Source of the DNA: Salegentibacter sediminis
GTDB taxonomy: Bacteria; Bacteroidota; Bacteroidia; Flavobacteriales; Flavobacteriaceae
DNA: 64,000 nucleotides
Reading direction: 5' to 3'
Assembly (NCBI RefSeq): GCF_002078605.1
Contig: NZ_MSJR01000001.1
Coordinates: 806,001-870,000 of the forward strand
Shown piece after piece: positions 33,347 through 43,375 of this stretch (position 1 is its first letter; the number at the start of each line of letters is the position of its first letter). A model generated the notes under the pieces. The model searched no databases. It saw only the letters and a program-made list of their open reading frames with translations, and was not told where the DNA came from. A program made the translations under genes and the position numbers.

Positions 33347-35146
33347 ATGACAGCTATTAAAAACATTGCAATTATTGCTCACGTTGACCACGGAAAAACT
33401 ACCCTGGTTGATAAAATAATGTATCACTGCCGCTTGTTTCGCGACAATCAAAACACCGGGGATCTTATCCTGGATAGTAACGATCAGGAGCGGGAACGCG
33501 GAATTACCATTACTTCCAAGAACGTTTCTGTAAAATACAAAGACACCAAGATCAATATTATTGATACTCCTGGTCACGCCGATTTTGGTGGGGAAGTAGA
33601 AAGGGTGTTAAATATGGCCGATGGGGTGCTGCTTTTGGTAGATGCCTTTGAAGGACCTATGCCTCAAACCCGTTTTGTACTTCAAAAAGCGATCAACCTT
33701 GGCCTTAAGCCGTGTGTGGTTGTGAATAAAGTAGATAAGCCAAACTGTACTCCCGATGAGGTTCACGAGAAGGTTTTTGACCTGATGTTTGAACTTGGAG
33801 CCGAAGAATGGCAGCTGGATTTCCCTACTGTTTATGGTTCTGCTCTTAATAACTGGATGAGCGATGACCCCGATGTGAAAACCGACAATATAGAGCCGCT
33901 TTTAGATATGGTTCTTGAACATATACCTTCTCCGAAGATCGAAGAAGGAACCCCACAAATGCTTATTACCTCCTTAGACTTTTCTTCTTTTACAGGAAGG
34001 ATTGCCATTGGCCGACTTCAACGTGGGACCCTGAAAGAAGGAATGCAGGTTGCTCTTGTAAAGAGAGATGGATCAATTAAAAAGACCAAGATTAAAGAGC
34101 TTTACACTTTTGAGGGCCTTGGCCGTTTAAAAGTTCAGGAAGTTCAGGCGGGTGATATTTGTGCCCTTGTGGGACTGGAAGGTTTCGAGATTGGCGATAC
34201 CATTGCCGATGTTGAGAACCCGGAAGGTCTTAAAACCATCGCTATCGATGAGCCTACCATGAGTATGTTGTTCACCATCAACGATTCTCCTTTCTTCGGA
34301 AAAGACGGTAAGTTTGTGACTTCAAGGCACATCAAGGAACGTTTGACCAAGGAGTTGGAAAAAAACCTTGCCCTTAGAGTTGAAGAAACCGATAGCGCTG
34401 ATAAATTTTTGGTTTATGGGCGTGGAGTAATGCACCTTTCTGTTTTAATCGAAACGATGAGAAGGGAAGGATACGAACTTCAGATAGGTCAGCCGCAGGT
34501 AATCATTAAGGAAATTGATGGTGTGAAAAGCGAGCCTGTTGAGGAGTTAACCATAGATCTTCCGGAAGAAGTTTCAGGAAAAGCTGTAGAAATGGTTACG
34601 ATGAGAAAAGGGGAGATGCTCAGTATGGAAACCCGTGGCGAACGTATGATCATTCAGTTTATGATCCCTTCAAGGGGAATAATTGGTTTGAGAAACCAGT
34701 TGCTTACGGCTACTGCCGGAGAGGCGATTATGGCGCACCGCTTTAAGGAATACCAGCCTTTGAAAGGTGGGATTCCGCAGCGACAAAACGGTTCTCTTAT
34801 CTCTATGGAAAAAGGAAAAGCCATTCCTTATTCTATCGATAAGCTTCAGGATCGCGGTAAATTTTTCGTAGATCCGGGTGAAGATATTTATGAGGGACAG
34901 GTTATTGGTGAAAATTCGCGTCAGGATGATATGGCGGTGAATATTACCAAAACCAAGAAGCTTTCTAACGTGCGTTCTTCAGGAGCCGATGAAAAAGCCA
35001 AGATCGTGCCGGCTATTAAATTCTCGCTGGAAGAAGCCCTGGAATATATTCAGAAGGATGAGTATGTTGAGGTGACTCCAAGACATATAAGGTTGAGAAA
35101 GATCTATCTTACCGAGAACGAGCGCAAGAGAAATAAAATAGTTTAA
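33347..35146 (+). CDS. bipA: Ribosome-associated GTPase TypA/BipA
   Basis: 599 residues, the usual length. GTPase motifs: AHVDHGKTTL (G1, 11-20), RERGITI (G2), DTPGHADFGGEVER (G3), VVNKVDKP (G4). EF-G-like domains II, III and V follow, then the BipA-specific C-terminal domain (FFVDPGEDIYEGQVIGENSR, then VNITKTKKLSNVRSSGADE). The family acts in 50S ribosome assembly and stress adaptation. It is a single gene with a strong terminator behind it. Confidence 0.97.
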   Translation: MTAIKNIAIIAHVDHGKTTLVDKIMYHCRLFRDNQNTGDLILDSNDQERERGITITSKNVSVKYKDTKINIIDTPGHADFGGEVERVLNMADGVLLLVDAFEGPMPQTRFVLQKAINLGLKPCVVVNKVDKPNCTPDEVHEKVFDLMFELGAEEWQLDFPTVYGSALNNWMSDDPDVKTDNIEPLLDMVLEHIPSPKIEEGTPQMLITSLDFSSFTGRIAIGRLQRGTLKEGMQVALVKRDGSIKKTKIKELYTFEGLGRLKVQEVQAGDICALVGLEGFEIGDTIADVENPEGLKTIAIDEPTMSMLFTINDSPFFGKDGKFVTSRHIKERLTKELEKNLALRVEETDSADKFLVYGRGVMHLSVLIETMRREGYELQIGQPQVIIKEIDGVKSEPVEELTIDLPEEVSGKAVEMVTMRKGEMLSMETRGERMIIQFMIPSRGIIGLRNQLLTATAGEAIMAHRFKEYQPLKGGIPQRQNGSLISMEKGKAIPYSIDKLQDRGKFFVDPGEDIYEGQVIGENSRQDDMAVNITKTKKLSNVRSSGADEKAKIVPAIKFSLEEALEYIQKDEYVEVTPRHIRLRKIYLTENERKRNKIV

Positions 35147-35158
35147 GATAATTAATAG

Positions 35159-35196
35159 GAAAAGACGTCATAGCAACAGCTGCGACGTCTTTTTTA
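35159..35196 (+). terminator. Intrinsic terminator of bipA
   Basis: AAAGACGTC (35161-35169) pairs with GACGTCTTT (35184-35192), followed by T. The T tract runs into the -7 box of the next gene. Confidence 0.9.
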
Positions 35197-35202
35197 TTTT
35201 TG
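35195..35202 (+). promoter_or_regulatory. Promoter -7 box, near-leaderless YgjV-like gene
   Basis: TATTTTTG ends only 7 bases before the ATG at 35210 and overlaps the T tract of the bipA terminator. Confidence 0.55.
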
Positions 35203-35209
35203 CTGAAAT

Positions 35210-35467
35210 ATGGAAATATTAGGAATTAGTCTTACTGATTGGATTGGTTATATCGCTTCTTTTTTTGTGGCGATCTCTTTCTTTATGAAGAATATTATCA
35301 CGCTTAGGATCGTGAATTCCATTGGGTGTATTGCTTTTATCGTGTATGGTGTGATGATAGATTCCTGGCCGGTAATTGCAACCAATGCGATAATTGTGGG
35401 CGTGAATTTCTATTACCTGCTTATCAATAAAACCACTCACGTTCCGGCAGATGAGGTTAAGCCTTAA
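35210..35467 (+). CDS. YgjV-like small inner-membrane protein
   Basis: 85 residues with three hydrophobic segments (about 8-25, 30-49, 52-72). LTDWIGYIASFFVAISFFMKNIITLRIVNSIGCIAFIVYG matches the YgjV/PQ-loop-like inner-membrane family. Homologues in flavobacteria are sometimes labelled uroporphyrinogen decarboxylase, which this sequence does not support. The -7 box is 7 bases from the ATG, so the mRNA is probably nearly leaderless. The function is unknown. Confidence 0.75.
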   Translation: MEILGISLTDWIGYIASFFVAISFFMKNIITLRIVNSIGCIAFIVYGVMIDSWPVIATNAIIVGVNFYYLLINKTTHVPADEVKP

Positions 35468-35499
35468 GCTCCAATTTCAGAATTATCCCGTAGCGTGAA

Positions 35500-36183
35500 T
35501 TAAACCGATTTCTGCACCACCTCGAATACCCTTTGTCCGTCACATTTTAATGTTTTGGAAGGATATTTTAATAAAAGGGCATAATCGTGCGTGGCCATAA
35601 GAATGGTGTTCCCATTCTTGCTAATATCCTGAAGCACTTCCATCACTTCTACTGAAGTTTGAGGATCGAGATTCCCGGTAGGCTCGTCGGCAAGAATGAG
35701 TTCGGGATCGTTAAGCAATGCTCTTGCAATAGCAACCCGTTGTTGCTCTCCACCTGAAAGTTGGTAAGGAAATTTAAAACCTTTGCTTTTCATTCCCACT
35801 TTATCCAGCACTTCATCGATCTTATGATCCATGGCTTTTTGATCTTTCCAGCCTGTAGCCTTTAGTACAAAAAGCAGGTTGTCTTTTATATTGCGGTCGG
35901 TGAGCAGTTTGAAATCCTGGAATACTACCCCGAGCTTTCGACGTAAATAGGGAATATCTTTTTCCTTAAGGGTCCTAAGATTATAATCTACGATGGTTCC
36001 TTCCCCTTCGGTAAGCGGTAGATCCCCATACAGTGTTTTCATAAAACTACTTTTTCCCGTTCCGGTCTTTCCGATAAGGTATACAAACTCCCCTTTGTTT
36101 ACGGTGACATCAACCTCAGATAAAATGAGGCTTTCCCGTTGATAAATAGCAGCGTTTTTAAGGTCCAGGATGGTCTCTGACAT
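35500..36183 (-). CDS. ftsE: FtsE-type ABC transporter ATP-binding protein
   Basis: 227 residues. Walker [10 protein letters not shown] near 37-45, Q-loop VVFQDFKLL near 90, signature LSGGEQQR near 142-149, Walker [13 protein letters not shown] near 161-172 and the switch His in MATHDY. The sequence is closest to FtsE of the divisome, which with FtsX controls peptidoglycan hydrolases. ftsX is not adjacent, as is common in Bacteroidota. LolD-like exporters are the main alternative. Confidence 0.85.
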   Translation of the reverse strand: MSETILDLKNAAIYQRESLILSEVDVTVNKGEFVYLIGKTGTGKSSFMKTLYGDLPLTEGEGTIVDYNLRTLKEKDIPYLRRKLGVVFQDFKLLTDRNIKDNLLFVLKATGWKDQKAMDHKIDEVLDKVGMKSKGFKFPYQLSGGEQQRVAIARALLNDPELILADEPTGNLDPQTSVEVMEVLQDISKNGNTILMATHDYALLLKYPSKTLKCDGQRVFEVVQKSV

Positions 36184-36331
36184 AGATTTATGATTTAAGG
36201 GTAAAAGTAAGAACTAATTTCACATAGTCAAACAGCTTAAGGCCTAAGATTGTTTCTGAATAACGAGAATAATAAAATTGAAATTGTGGAAAACAATTGC
36301 TTATTTTTATAGTTCTTAAATCCCAAACTTT

Positions 36332-36904
36332 ATGAGACCAGTATTATTAGTAATCGTAACTCTTGTTTTTTCTATTAATTTATCGACAGCACAGCAAGGT
36401 GATGCCCTGCATCCTATTGTTAAAGGTTTTGGAGGCGTCTATGAGATCGAGGATGCGGTTGAAATACCTGAAAATAAAAAGACCAAGATCCTTGTCGACC
36501 TTAAAGAAGCGGTAACCAATCGGATGAACCCTGACGCCGAACCGGATTTTTCAAAACCTATTTGGGGACTTATAAATACTGCACGCCTACTCAATCTACA
36601 TGGCGTGGGGGGAGTTTCTAAGGAAAATCTGGAGGTTATCGTAGTGGTTCACGGGACAGCAGTAATGTCTCTTTTCGAGGATAAAACTTACCAGGATCTT
36701 TTTCAAACTGAATTCGATAATCCAAACCTTCCTATTCTTAATGCCTTGCACGAAGCAGGGGCTAGGGTTGTAGTTTGCGGGCAATCTCTTCTGGCCAGAG
36801 ATATACAGGCCGAACAATTATTCGAACACACCGAAATAGCACTTTCCGCCTTAACCACGATTTCCAAAAGAGTACAGGAAGGTTACGTGGTTTACAGTTT
36901 TTAA
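36332..36904 (+). CDS. Exported DsrE/DsrF-like protein
   Basis: 190 residues. A signal peptide ends near LSTAQQ. The rest resembles the DsrE fold: KTKILVDLKEA, ENLEVIVVVHGTAVMSLF and a late strand ARVVVCGQSLLARDI, where Cys lies in the usual C-G-Q-S position. Cytoplasmic DsrE proteins handle sulfur; exported ones in Bacteroidota are uncharacterised. It is monocistronic. No promoter box was pinned down. Confidence 0.8.
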   Translation: MRPVLLVIVTLVFSINLSTAQQGDALHPIVKGFGGVYEIEDAVEIPENKKTKILVDLKEAVTNRMNPDAEPDFSKPIWGLINTARLLNLHGVGGVSKENLEVIVVVHGTAVMSLFEDKTYQDLFQTEFDNPNLPILNALHEAGARVVVCGQSLLARDIQAEQLFEHTEIALSALTTISKRVQEGYVVYSF

Positions 36905-37108
36905 GCTTTTTCTCTCTTAATAAAGCGCTGAGGTTGCATTTTAGAGTGTTAAAAACCAGGTGATTGCGATAGCATTACTTGAAAGATACAGTTTTAAAGC
37001 AATTTATAAGCTTAAATAACTTCTTCTTCGGAAAATGGTAGAGGGTCTATTTTTTTAGCCTTAACATAATTATCACTTTAAACCTGCGTTAATAAAGCAG
37101 CGTTTAAA

Positions 37109-37116
37109 TATCTTTG
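37109..37116 (+). promoter_or_regulatory. Promoter -7 box of TPR-barrel operon
   Basis: TATCTTTG, 23 bases before the ATG at 37140. Confidence 0.55.
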
Positions 37117-37139
37117 ACCATCAACTTAAACAAATTTTC

Positions 37140-40100
37140 ATGAGACTTAACAAGGCATTCCTGCTTATTGCTTTCCTTTTTCTCTTTGTTTCGGGATTCG
37201 CACAACAGTCGGCAGCTTATACCCACGAGCTGGCCGATTTTAACCGTGCGCTCGAGCTTTATAACAATCAGCAATATCTCGCTGCCCAGAACCTTTTTGA
37301 TGAGGTTATGGATGAGACTGAAGACGAAAAAATCAAGGGAGATTGCGCTTACTATATTGCCAATGCTGCGGTGCGGCTTAACCAACCCGGGGCCGACAGG
37401 CTGATGGAGCGTTTTGTTACCCGCTACCCAACTAGCACCAAAACCAATACGGCCTATATTGATGTGGCAGACTATTATTTTGAAACCGGAAAATATTCAC
37501 TGGCCCGTAAGTGGTATGACAAGGTAGATGAAGGGAGTTTGGGTCGGAAAGACCGCGAACGCTTCTACTTCAATAATGGATATGCTTATTTTAGAGCAAA
37601 TCGATATGAGCAGGCGAGAACTTACCTGGAACGTGTTCGGGATTCTAAGGAGTATGGTTCGCAGGCAAAATATTATATCGGTTATATGGCTTATGAAGGT
37701 GATGACTATGAAGAAGCCAACGAAAATTTTGAAGATATTAAAGACAATGAGCGCTATAGCGAAAACCTGTCTTATTTCCAGGCCGATATGAATTTTAAGC
37801 TCGGAAATTTTGAAGAAGCTATAAAATTAGGGAAAGAGCAATTGCCTAATTCCACCAGAATAGAGCAATCTGAACTCAATAAAATTATCGGGGAGAGTTA
37901 TTTCAATCTTCAGCAGTATGAGGAGGCGATTCCTTATTTGAAGGAATACCGCGGAATGCGTGGAAGATGGAATAACACCGATTACTACCAACTTGGGTAT
38001 GCTTACTACAAGCAAGGCGATTATGAGAGTGCGGTTTCTGAATTCAATAAAATTATTGATGGGAAGAATGCAGTGGCTCAAAACGCCTATTATCACCTGG
38101 CGCAAAGTTATTTGAACCTTGATAAAAAACAGCAGGCATTGAATGCGTTTAAAAATGCCAGTGAAATGGATTTCGATGCTGAAATTAAAGAAGATGCCCA
38201 CCTCAATTACGCTAAACTTAGCTATGAGATAGGAAACTCTTATGAGAGCCCTTCGCAGGTGCTCATTACATTCCTGGAAACTTATCCTGAATCTGAGGCA
38301 AAGCCTGAAGTTGAAACTTTATTGATAGATTCATTTATAACTTCAAAAAATTATGAAGAAGCGATGAGGCTTCTTGAGAACAACAGAAACTTCAGCGATA
38401 AACAGGCATACCAGAAAGTAGCTTATTACTATGGTTTAGAATTGTATGAAGAAGGAGATTATCAGGAAGCTATCAAAAATTTTGAAAAAGCCTTGTCTGA
38501 GCCTCGTAACCCGAAGATCACCGCGCAGTCAACCTATTGGAAGGCCGAGAGTGAATTCAGCATAAACCGAATTGACGATGCGATAATCGGGTACCGGGAA
38601 TTTAGCGGAATGAGTGCGGCTCAGGGTACACCCGAAATGGAAAACCTGGATTACAATCTGGGGTATGCTTATTTTAAGAAAAATGAATATGCCCGTGCCG
38701 CCGATTATTTTAAGAAATACTCTTCAGATAGTTCGAAAGATTCCGAGAGAAGGAATGATGCTTTGCTGAGACTTGGCGATAGCTATTTTGTAACCAGCCA
38801 ATACTGGCCGGCGATGGAAGCCTACAATAAGGCTATAGATAATAGTGTGTCCAACAGCGATTATGCTGCCTTTCAGAAGGCAATAAGCTATGGTTTTGTG
38901 GGTAGAAATGAAACCAAAGTACAGGAGTTGAACAGTTTTGTAAATCGTTATAACCGTTCTTCTTACCGGGATGATGCTTTATATGAACTTGGAAATACTT
39001 ACGTTGCGATGAACAATACTTCACAGGCCATTCAGGCTTATGATAGGTTGATTAGAGATGTTTCGGGAAGTTCTTTCGTGCCGAAGGCGATGCTTAGAAA
39101 AGCATTGATCTATTATAATTCTGACCAGGGAGAAAGAGCCCTCACCGATCTAAAACGAATTGTCAATGATTACCCAAATACGCCTGAAGCGATGCAGGCG
39201 GTATCAACCGCAAGGATGGTTTATGTAGATCTTGGCCGTACCGACGAGTATGCCAATTGGGTGAGAAATGTAGATTTCGTAGAAATTTCTGATGCCGATC
39301 TGGATAACACCACCTATGAAGCGGCAGAAAATCAGTATTTCAATAATAACAACGAACGAGCAATTAGCGGATTTGAGAAGTATCTTCAAAGTTTCCCTAA
39401 CGGAATTCATTCTATAAATGCCAATTTTTATCTGGCACAGCTATATTATCGTCAGGGAAGCAAAGATAGGTCTGAAAAGCATTATGAATATGTGGTGAAC
39501 AAGCCCACAAATGAGTTCACCGAGCAGTCATTGGCAAGATTATCTGAGATCAGATTAGAAAACAGCAAGTATAACGAGGCAGTTCCTTTATTGGAAAGGC
39601 TGGAGAAAGAGGCTTCTTCCGAAGAAAACAGGATATACGCCCAGGCTAATTTGATGAAATCTTACGATGAATTAAACCAGCCAGACAGAGCAGCTTCTTA
39701 CGCTGAAAAAGTGTTGAATAATCCGCAAGCCGATATCCGTGCGAAAACCGATGCGCAATTGATCGTAGCGCGGTCAGCGATGAAAAATGGTAATGAAGCC
39801 CGTGCAAAAACCGCTTATGCCGAGGTGCAAAAGAATGCCAAAGGAGAGCTCGCCGCCGAGGCTTTGTATTACGATGCCTACTTTAAACATAAAGCTGGTA
39901 ATTATGAGGCTTCGAATGCCGCGGTACAAATTCTGGCCAAAGACTTTTCAGGATATAAGCGCTGGGGTGCAAAAGGTTTGGTGCTCATGGGTAAGAATTT
40001 TTACCAGCTTGACGATGCGTACCAGGCAACTTACATCCTGGAGAATGTGATCAAGAATTTCGAGAACTACCCTGAAGTTGTACAGGAAGCCAAAACCGAA

Positions 40101-40160
40101 CTATCACGCATAAAAGCTGAAGAGGCCAAAACCAACTCCTCAGTAGAAACCAATAATTAA
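37140..40160 (+). CDS. Large exported TPR-repeat protein
   Basis: 1006 residues. A signal peptide ends near SGFAQQ. Nearly the entire mature protein is a run of TPR/Sel1-like helix pairs with phrases such as YYQLGYAYYKQGDYESAVSEF and DALYELGNTYVAMNNTSQAIQAY, more than 20 units by eye. Such solenoids scaffold periplasmic complexes. The gene is followed after 22 bases by a beta-barrel protein, and the pair is conserved in flavobacteria to my knowledge. A joint role at the outer membrane is likely, but the cargo is unknown. Confidence 0.88.
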   Translation: MRLNKAFLLIAFLFLFVSGFAQQSAAYTHELADFNRALELYNNQQYLAAQNLFDEVMDETEDEKIKGDCAYYIANAAVRLNQPGADRLMERFVTRYPTSTKTNTAYIDVADYYFETGKYSLARKWYDKVDEGSLGRKDRERFYFNNGYAYFRANRYEQARTYLERVRDSKEYGSQAKYYIGYMAYEGDDYEEANENFEDIKDNERYSENLSYFQADMNFKLGNFEEAIKLGKEQLPNSTRIEQSELNKIIGESYFNLQQYEEAIPYLKEYRGMRGRWNNTDYYQLGYAYYKQGDYESAVSEFNKIIDGKNAVAQNAYYHLAQSYLNLDKKQQALNAFKNASEMDFDAEIKEDAHLNYAKLSYEIGNSYESPSQVLITFLETYPESEAKPEVETLLIDSFITSKNYEEAMRLLENNRNFSDKQAYQKVAYYYGLELYEEGDYQEAIKNFEKALSEPRNPKITAQSTYWKAESEFSINRIDDAIIGYREFSGMSAAQGTPEMENLDYNLGYAYFKKNEYARAADYFKKYSSDSSKDSERRNDALLRLGDSYFVTSQYWPAMEAYNKAIDNSVSNSDYAAFQKAISYGFVGRNETKVQELNSFVNRYNRSSYRDDALYELGNTYVAMNNTSQAIQAYDRLIRDVSGSSFVPKAMLRKALIYYNSDQGERALTDLKRIVNDYPNTPEAMQAVSTARMVYVDLGRTDEYANWVRNVDFVEISDADLDNTTYEAAENQYFNNNNERAISGFEKYLQSFPNGIHSINANFYLAQLYYRQGSKDRSEKHYEYVVNKPTNEFTEQSLARLSEIRLENSKYNEAVPLLERLEKEASSEENRIYAQANLMKSYDELNQPDRAASYAEKVLNNPQADIRAKTDAQLIVARSAMKNGNEARAKTAYAEVQKNAKGELAAEALYYDAYFKHKAGNYEASNAAVQILAKDFSGYKRWGAKGLVLMGKNFYQLDDAYQATYILENVIKNFENYPEVVQEAKTELSRIKAEEAKTNSSVETNN

Positions 40161-40182
40161 AAGTCACTCAATCTACCTGAAT

Positions 40183-41916
40183 ATGAATAAAGTTTCGATA
40201 AAAGGAAGTCTGTTTTTAAGTTTATGCTTGCTAAGCGGAGTCCTTTTTGCCCAGGACCCCATAGGAAGTGAAACCGTAACCGTAGTCAAGCCTTACACCC
40301 CAGAGGTGGGCGATGCCAATAAAATAAGGGAAAGTCCGGTTCGTGCAGATTCTGTAGACCTGGAAAAAAAACCGGTAAAATACAGCATATTTTCTGTGCC
40401 GGTAGCATCAACTTTTACTCCATCTAAAGGTCGTGCCACCACCGTGGAGAGGGCCAGACCTGTAAAAGTTTATGATAATTACGCCACTCTTGGTTTCGGG
40501 AATTACACCAATGCCCTGGCTGAATTCTACAGCAACCTCGAGGTGAACCGCAGTGATAACTTCGGAATTTATCTTCGGCATAACTCCTCGCAGGGAGGAA
40601 TAGACGGGGTTTTGCTGGATGATAAGTTTTATGATACCGAAATGAACCTTAGTTACACTTCCCGTAACCGGGATTTGGGCTGGAAGACCGAAGTTGGAGG
40701 AGAGCATCAGCTTTTTAACTGGTATGGGCTCGAGCCTTCGGCTAATCTAAGTGACAATGAGATTGCTGCCATAGACCCTGCTCAAAATTATTATTCGGTA
40801 TATGCTGGAGGAGAAATAGAGCTTTATGATTCTTTTTTCAATAATGCCGAAGCTACATTCAGGCATACCGGCGATTCCTATGAAACTGCCGAAAACCATC
40901 TTGATGCCACCGGTACTTTTGAATTTAATATCGCCGGAGAGCTCATCACCACGAATATCTATGCCGATATCTTAAATACGAAGTTTGAAGAGACCTATCT
41001 CAACACCGCTTCAGGCCTGGATTATACCTTTATGAACTTCGGAATAAATCCTGGTTTGTTGGTGTTAAGAGATGATCTTACCCTGGATCTTGGTTTGGCC
41101 TTCTTTTACAGTATGGATGCTGAGAATTCTGATAATAATTTTTATATATATCCAAGGGTTTCGGCAAGCTATCGTCTGGCCGGGGAATACTTTACGGCCT
41201 ATGCCGGGATAGAGGGAGATCTGGAGCAGAATACCTATTATAATTTTGTTCAGCAAAATCCATATGTATCACCAAACACAGAGCTACGACCTACCAATAA
41301 AGAGTATAACGCCTATGTTGGAGCCAAAGGTAAGTTGAGCAATAGTATTGGTTATAACCTGAGAGGAAGTTACATTTCTGAGCTCGATAAGAGTCTTTTC
41401 CGAAGAAATCCTTACGGAAGTGTAAACAATGATAGCGATTACACCTACGGAAATTCATTCAATGTGCGTTATGATGATGTAAGGACCCTTTCGGTTTTTG
41501 GAGAAATAAGTGTAGATGTTAACCGGGATTTCAGACTTGCGATAAACGCAGAAGCATTTGATTATTCTACCGATACAGAAACCGAGGCCTGGAATTTACC
41601 TAATTTTAAAGCCTCCCTGAACGCCGATTATCAGATCACCGAAAAATGGTATTCGGGAGCCAATATTTTTTATGTGGGGGAAAGGAAGGATTTGCGCAGT
41701 TACGGAGATCCGCAACTAATGGACACTGCTCCGGAAACCATTAGCCTGGATTCCTACCTTGATCTAAACGCTCATATCGGTTACCGTTTTAACGACCAGC
41801 TTTCAGCTTTTGTGAAAGGGAGTAATCTTTTAAACAATGATTATATGCGTTGGACTAATTTCCAGGTTCAGGGCATACAAGTGCTGGCAGGAGTTACTTA
41901 TAAATTCGATTTCTAA
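40183..41916 (+). CDS. TonB-dependent receptor-like outer-membrane barrel
   Basis: 577 residues. A signal peptide ends near VLFAQ. An N-terminal stretch with ETVTVVKPYTPEVGDANKI recalls a TonB-box-like or plug edge, but no full plug domain is evident. Long amphipathic strands follow, and the C-terminus VLAGVTYKFDF has the terminal Phe. The final part (FNDQLSAFVKGSNLLNNDYMRWTNF) is typical of TonB-receptor barrels. The small size suggests a plug-less relative. It is cotranscribed with the TPR protein, with a terminator after it. Confidence 0.8.
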   Translation: MNKVSIKGSLFLSLCLLSGVLFAQDPIGSETVTVVKPYTPEVGDANKIRESPVRADSVDLEKKPVKYSIFSVPVASTFTPSKGRATTVERARPVKVYDNYATLGFGNYTNALAEFYSNLEVNRSDNFGIYLRHNSSQGGIDGVLLDDKFYDTEMNLSYTSRNRDLGWKTEVGGEHQLFNWYGLEPSANLSDNEIAAIDPAQNYYSVYAGGEIELYDSFFNNAEATFRHTGDSYETAENHLDATGTFEFNIAGELITTNIYADILNTKFEETYLNTASGLDYTFMNFGINPGLLVLRDDLTLDLGLAFFYSMDAENSDNNFYIYPRVSASYRLAGEYFTAYAGIEGDLEQNTYYNFVQQNPYVSPNTELRPTNKEYNAYVGAKGKLSNSIGYNLRGSYISELDKSLFRRNPYGSVNNDSDYTYGNSFNVRYDDVRTLSVFGEISVDVNRDFRLAINAEAFDYSTDTETEAWNLPNFKASLNADYQITEKWYSGANIFYVGERKDLRSYGDPQLMDTAPETISLDSYLDLNAHIGYRFNDQLSAFVKGSNLLNNDYMRWTNFQVQGIQVLAGVTYKFDF

Positions 41917-41942
41917 ATCGGAAAACAGTTTTTATTAAAATT

Positions 41943-41975
41943 TAAAAGCATTCCGTTTTTCGGAATGCTTTTTTG
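41943..41975 (+). terminator. Intrinsic terminator of TPR-barrel operon
   Basis: AAAAGCATTCCG (41944-41955)/CGGAATGCTTTT (41961-41972) with T tail. Confidence 0.9.
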
Positions 41976-42161
41976 TTTTGGTTCATTTCAAATTTTAATG
42001 AATTTGCAATTATTTCTATATTAAATAGAGTAATTTTCTGAATTTCAGGGTTTTATTGTTTTTTGTAAATGCAATACTTAACGTTTAGGCAACATTGGTA
42101 ACTAAAAAATAATATAATATTGCAGCGCATAAATTTTAACCTATTTCTATCCCAAATTTAA

Positions 42162-43298
42162 ATGGCAAAGGCAAAAAAATTTAAAAGAGTAGACCGGAGC
42201 AAACCGTATTTAAATATACTGGACGTCCTGGTAAAGGAAAAAACCTTCCTGGCAATTATAATTATTGGAATTATCTTGGCCGGAATCGCCTCTGGCTATG
42301 CGCAGGCCGGAATGTGGTTGGGATTCTTTTTTGCGGCATACGCAACCGTAGCCAACGACAGTATCCAGTCCCTGGGTACTTTTATTGAAAGTAATAAGGC
42401 CAAACGTTGGTGGGTTTTATGGCTTTTTGTGGGAAGTATATTTCTATTAACCGTTAGTTTTAGTTGGGTGGTTTTTGACGGAGACGTCACCTACCAACGA
42501 TTACTAAGCCCCGATGGCACCTCCAAATATCCGCATCCGGAGCAGTTTAGTTTCTGGCAGATCATTGCACCTCTCGTGCTGCTAATTCTCACAAGAATGA
42601 GAATGCCAGTATCTACCACTTTCCTTATTTTAAGTGTTTTTAGTGCCGATACCTCCGGTATAACTTCGGTAGTGTGGAAGAGTTGGAGTGGGTATATTAT
42701 GGCTTTTATCCTGTCTTTCCTGGTATGGTATTTTTCGTATAATATGATCAAAAAATACTTTAAAAGCCGAAAAGCACACGGAGCCTGGACGGCTGTACAA
42801 TGGATCGTGAGTGGGACCCTGTGGGCCGTATGGGTGATGCAGGATGGCGCCAATATCGCCGTCTTTCTCCCAAGGCAGCAAAGCTTATTTCAATTTATAA
42901 TCTTCGCCATAACTATCTTCTTTGGACTCGGAGTTCTATTTTACCTGCGTGGGGATAGAATTCAGAAAGTAGTTAGTGAAAAAGTGAGAATATCAGATAT
43001 CAGGGCAGCGACCCTGGTAGACCTTACCTATGTGATCTTGCTTATCTATAAGCTTTTTATTAGTACCGTGCCAATGAGTACCACCTGGGTATTCCTGGGG
43101 GTAATTGGGGGTAGAGAGATCGCGATTAGCCTTGCCCGAACCAAGAAAGGCAAGAAGCACCGTAAGAAAGCCGGTAAGATGATCTTCAGGGATTTCGCTT
43201 ATGCGATGGCCGGATTGTTCGTTTCAGTTGCCCTGGCAGCTGCTGCTAACCCTGGAATCAGGGAGGAAATCGCCAGAGCAATTTCAAATTTATTCTAA
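42162..43298 (+). CDS. PiT-like phosphate/sulfate permease
   Basis: 378 residues with about nine membrane helices. The segment ATVANDSIQSLGTFI near 60-75 resembles the ANDxxNALGT signature of inorganic phosphate transporters, and FLGVIGGREIAISL near 315 may be the second copy. A basic cytoplasmic stretch ARTKKGKKHRKKAGK separates the last helices. Homologues in flavobacteria are called phosphate/sulfate permeases. Substrate is not proven. It is monocistronic with a strong palindromic terminator. Confidence 0.7.
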   Translation: MAKAKKFKRVDRSKPYLNILDVLVKEKTFLAIIIIGIILAGIASGYAQAGMWLGFFFAAYATVANDSIQSLGTFIESNKAKRWWVLWLFVGSIFLLTVSFSWVVFDGDVTYQRLLSPDGTSKYPHPEQFSFWQIIAPLVLLILTRMRMPVSTTFLILSVFSADTSGITSVVWKSWSGYIMAFILSFLVWYFSYNMIKKYFKSRKAHGAWTAVQWIVSGTLWAVWVMQDGANIAVFLPRQQSLFQFIIFAITIFFGLGVLFYLRGDRIQKVVSEKVRISDIRAATLVDLTYVILLIYKLFISTVPMSTTWVFLGVIGGREIAISLARTKKGKKHRKKAGKMIFRDFAYAMAGLFVSVALAAAANPGIREEIARAISNLF

Positions 43299-43319
43299 GC
43301 TGAATTAATAAAATAAGAT

Positions 43320-43352
43320 GAAAAATGCGCCTTAGCTAAGGCGCATTTTTTA
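43320..43352 (+). terminator. Palindromic intrinsic terminator
   Basis: AAAAATGCGCCTTAG/CTAAGGCGCATTTTT, a nearly perfect 15-bp palindrome at 43321-43350 with T tail. Confidence 0.92.
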
Positions 43353-43375
43353 TTTTTAGACAAAATTATTTAAAA

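Noticed and set aside
35210-35467. Annotation as uroporphyrinogen decarboxylase
   Set aside because: An 85-residue three-helix membrane protein cannot be that enzyme. The pattern is YgjV-like.
42296-42881. Minus-strand ORFs opposite the PiT-like gene
   Set aside because: They lie antisense to a clear membrane-protein gene and overlap each other in different frames. They lack sensible protein features.
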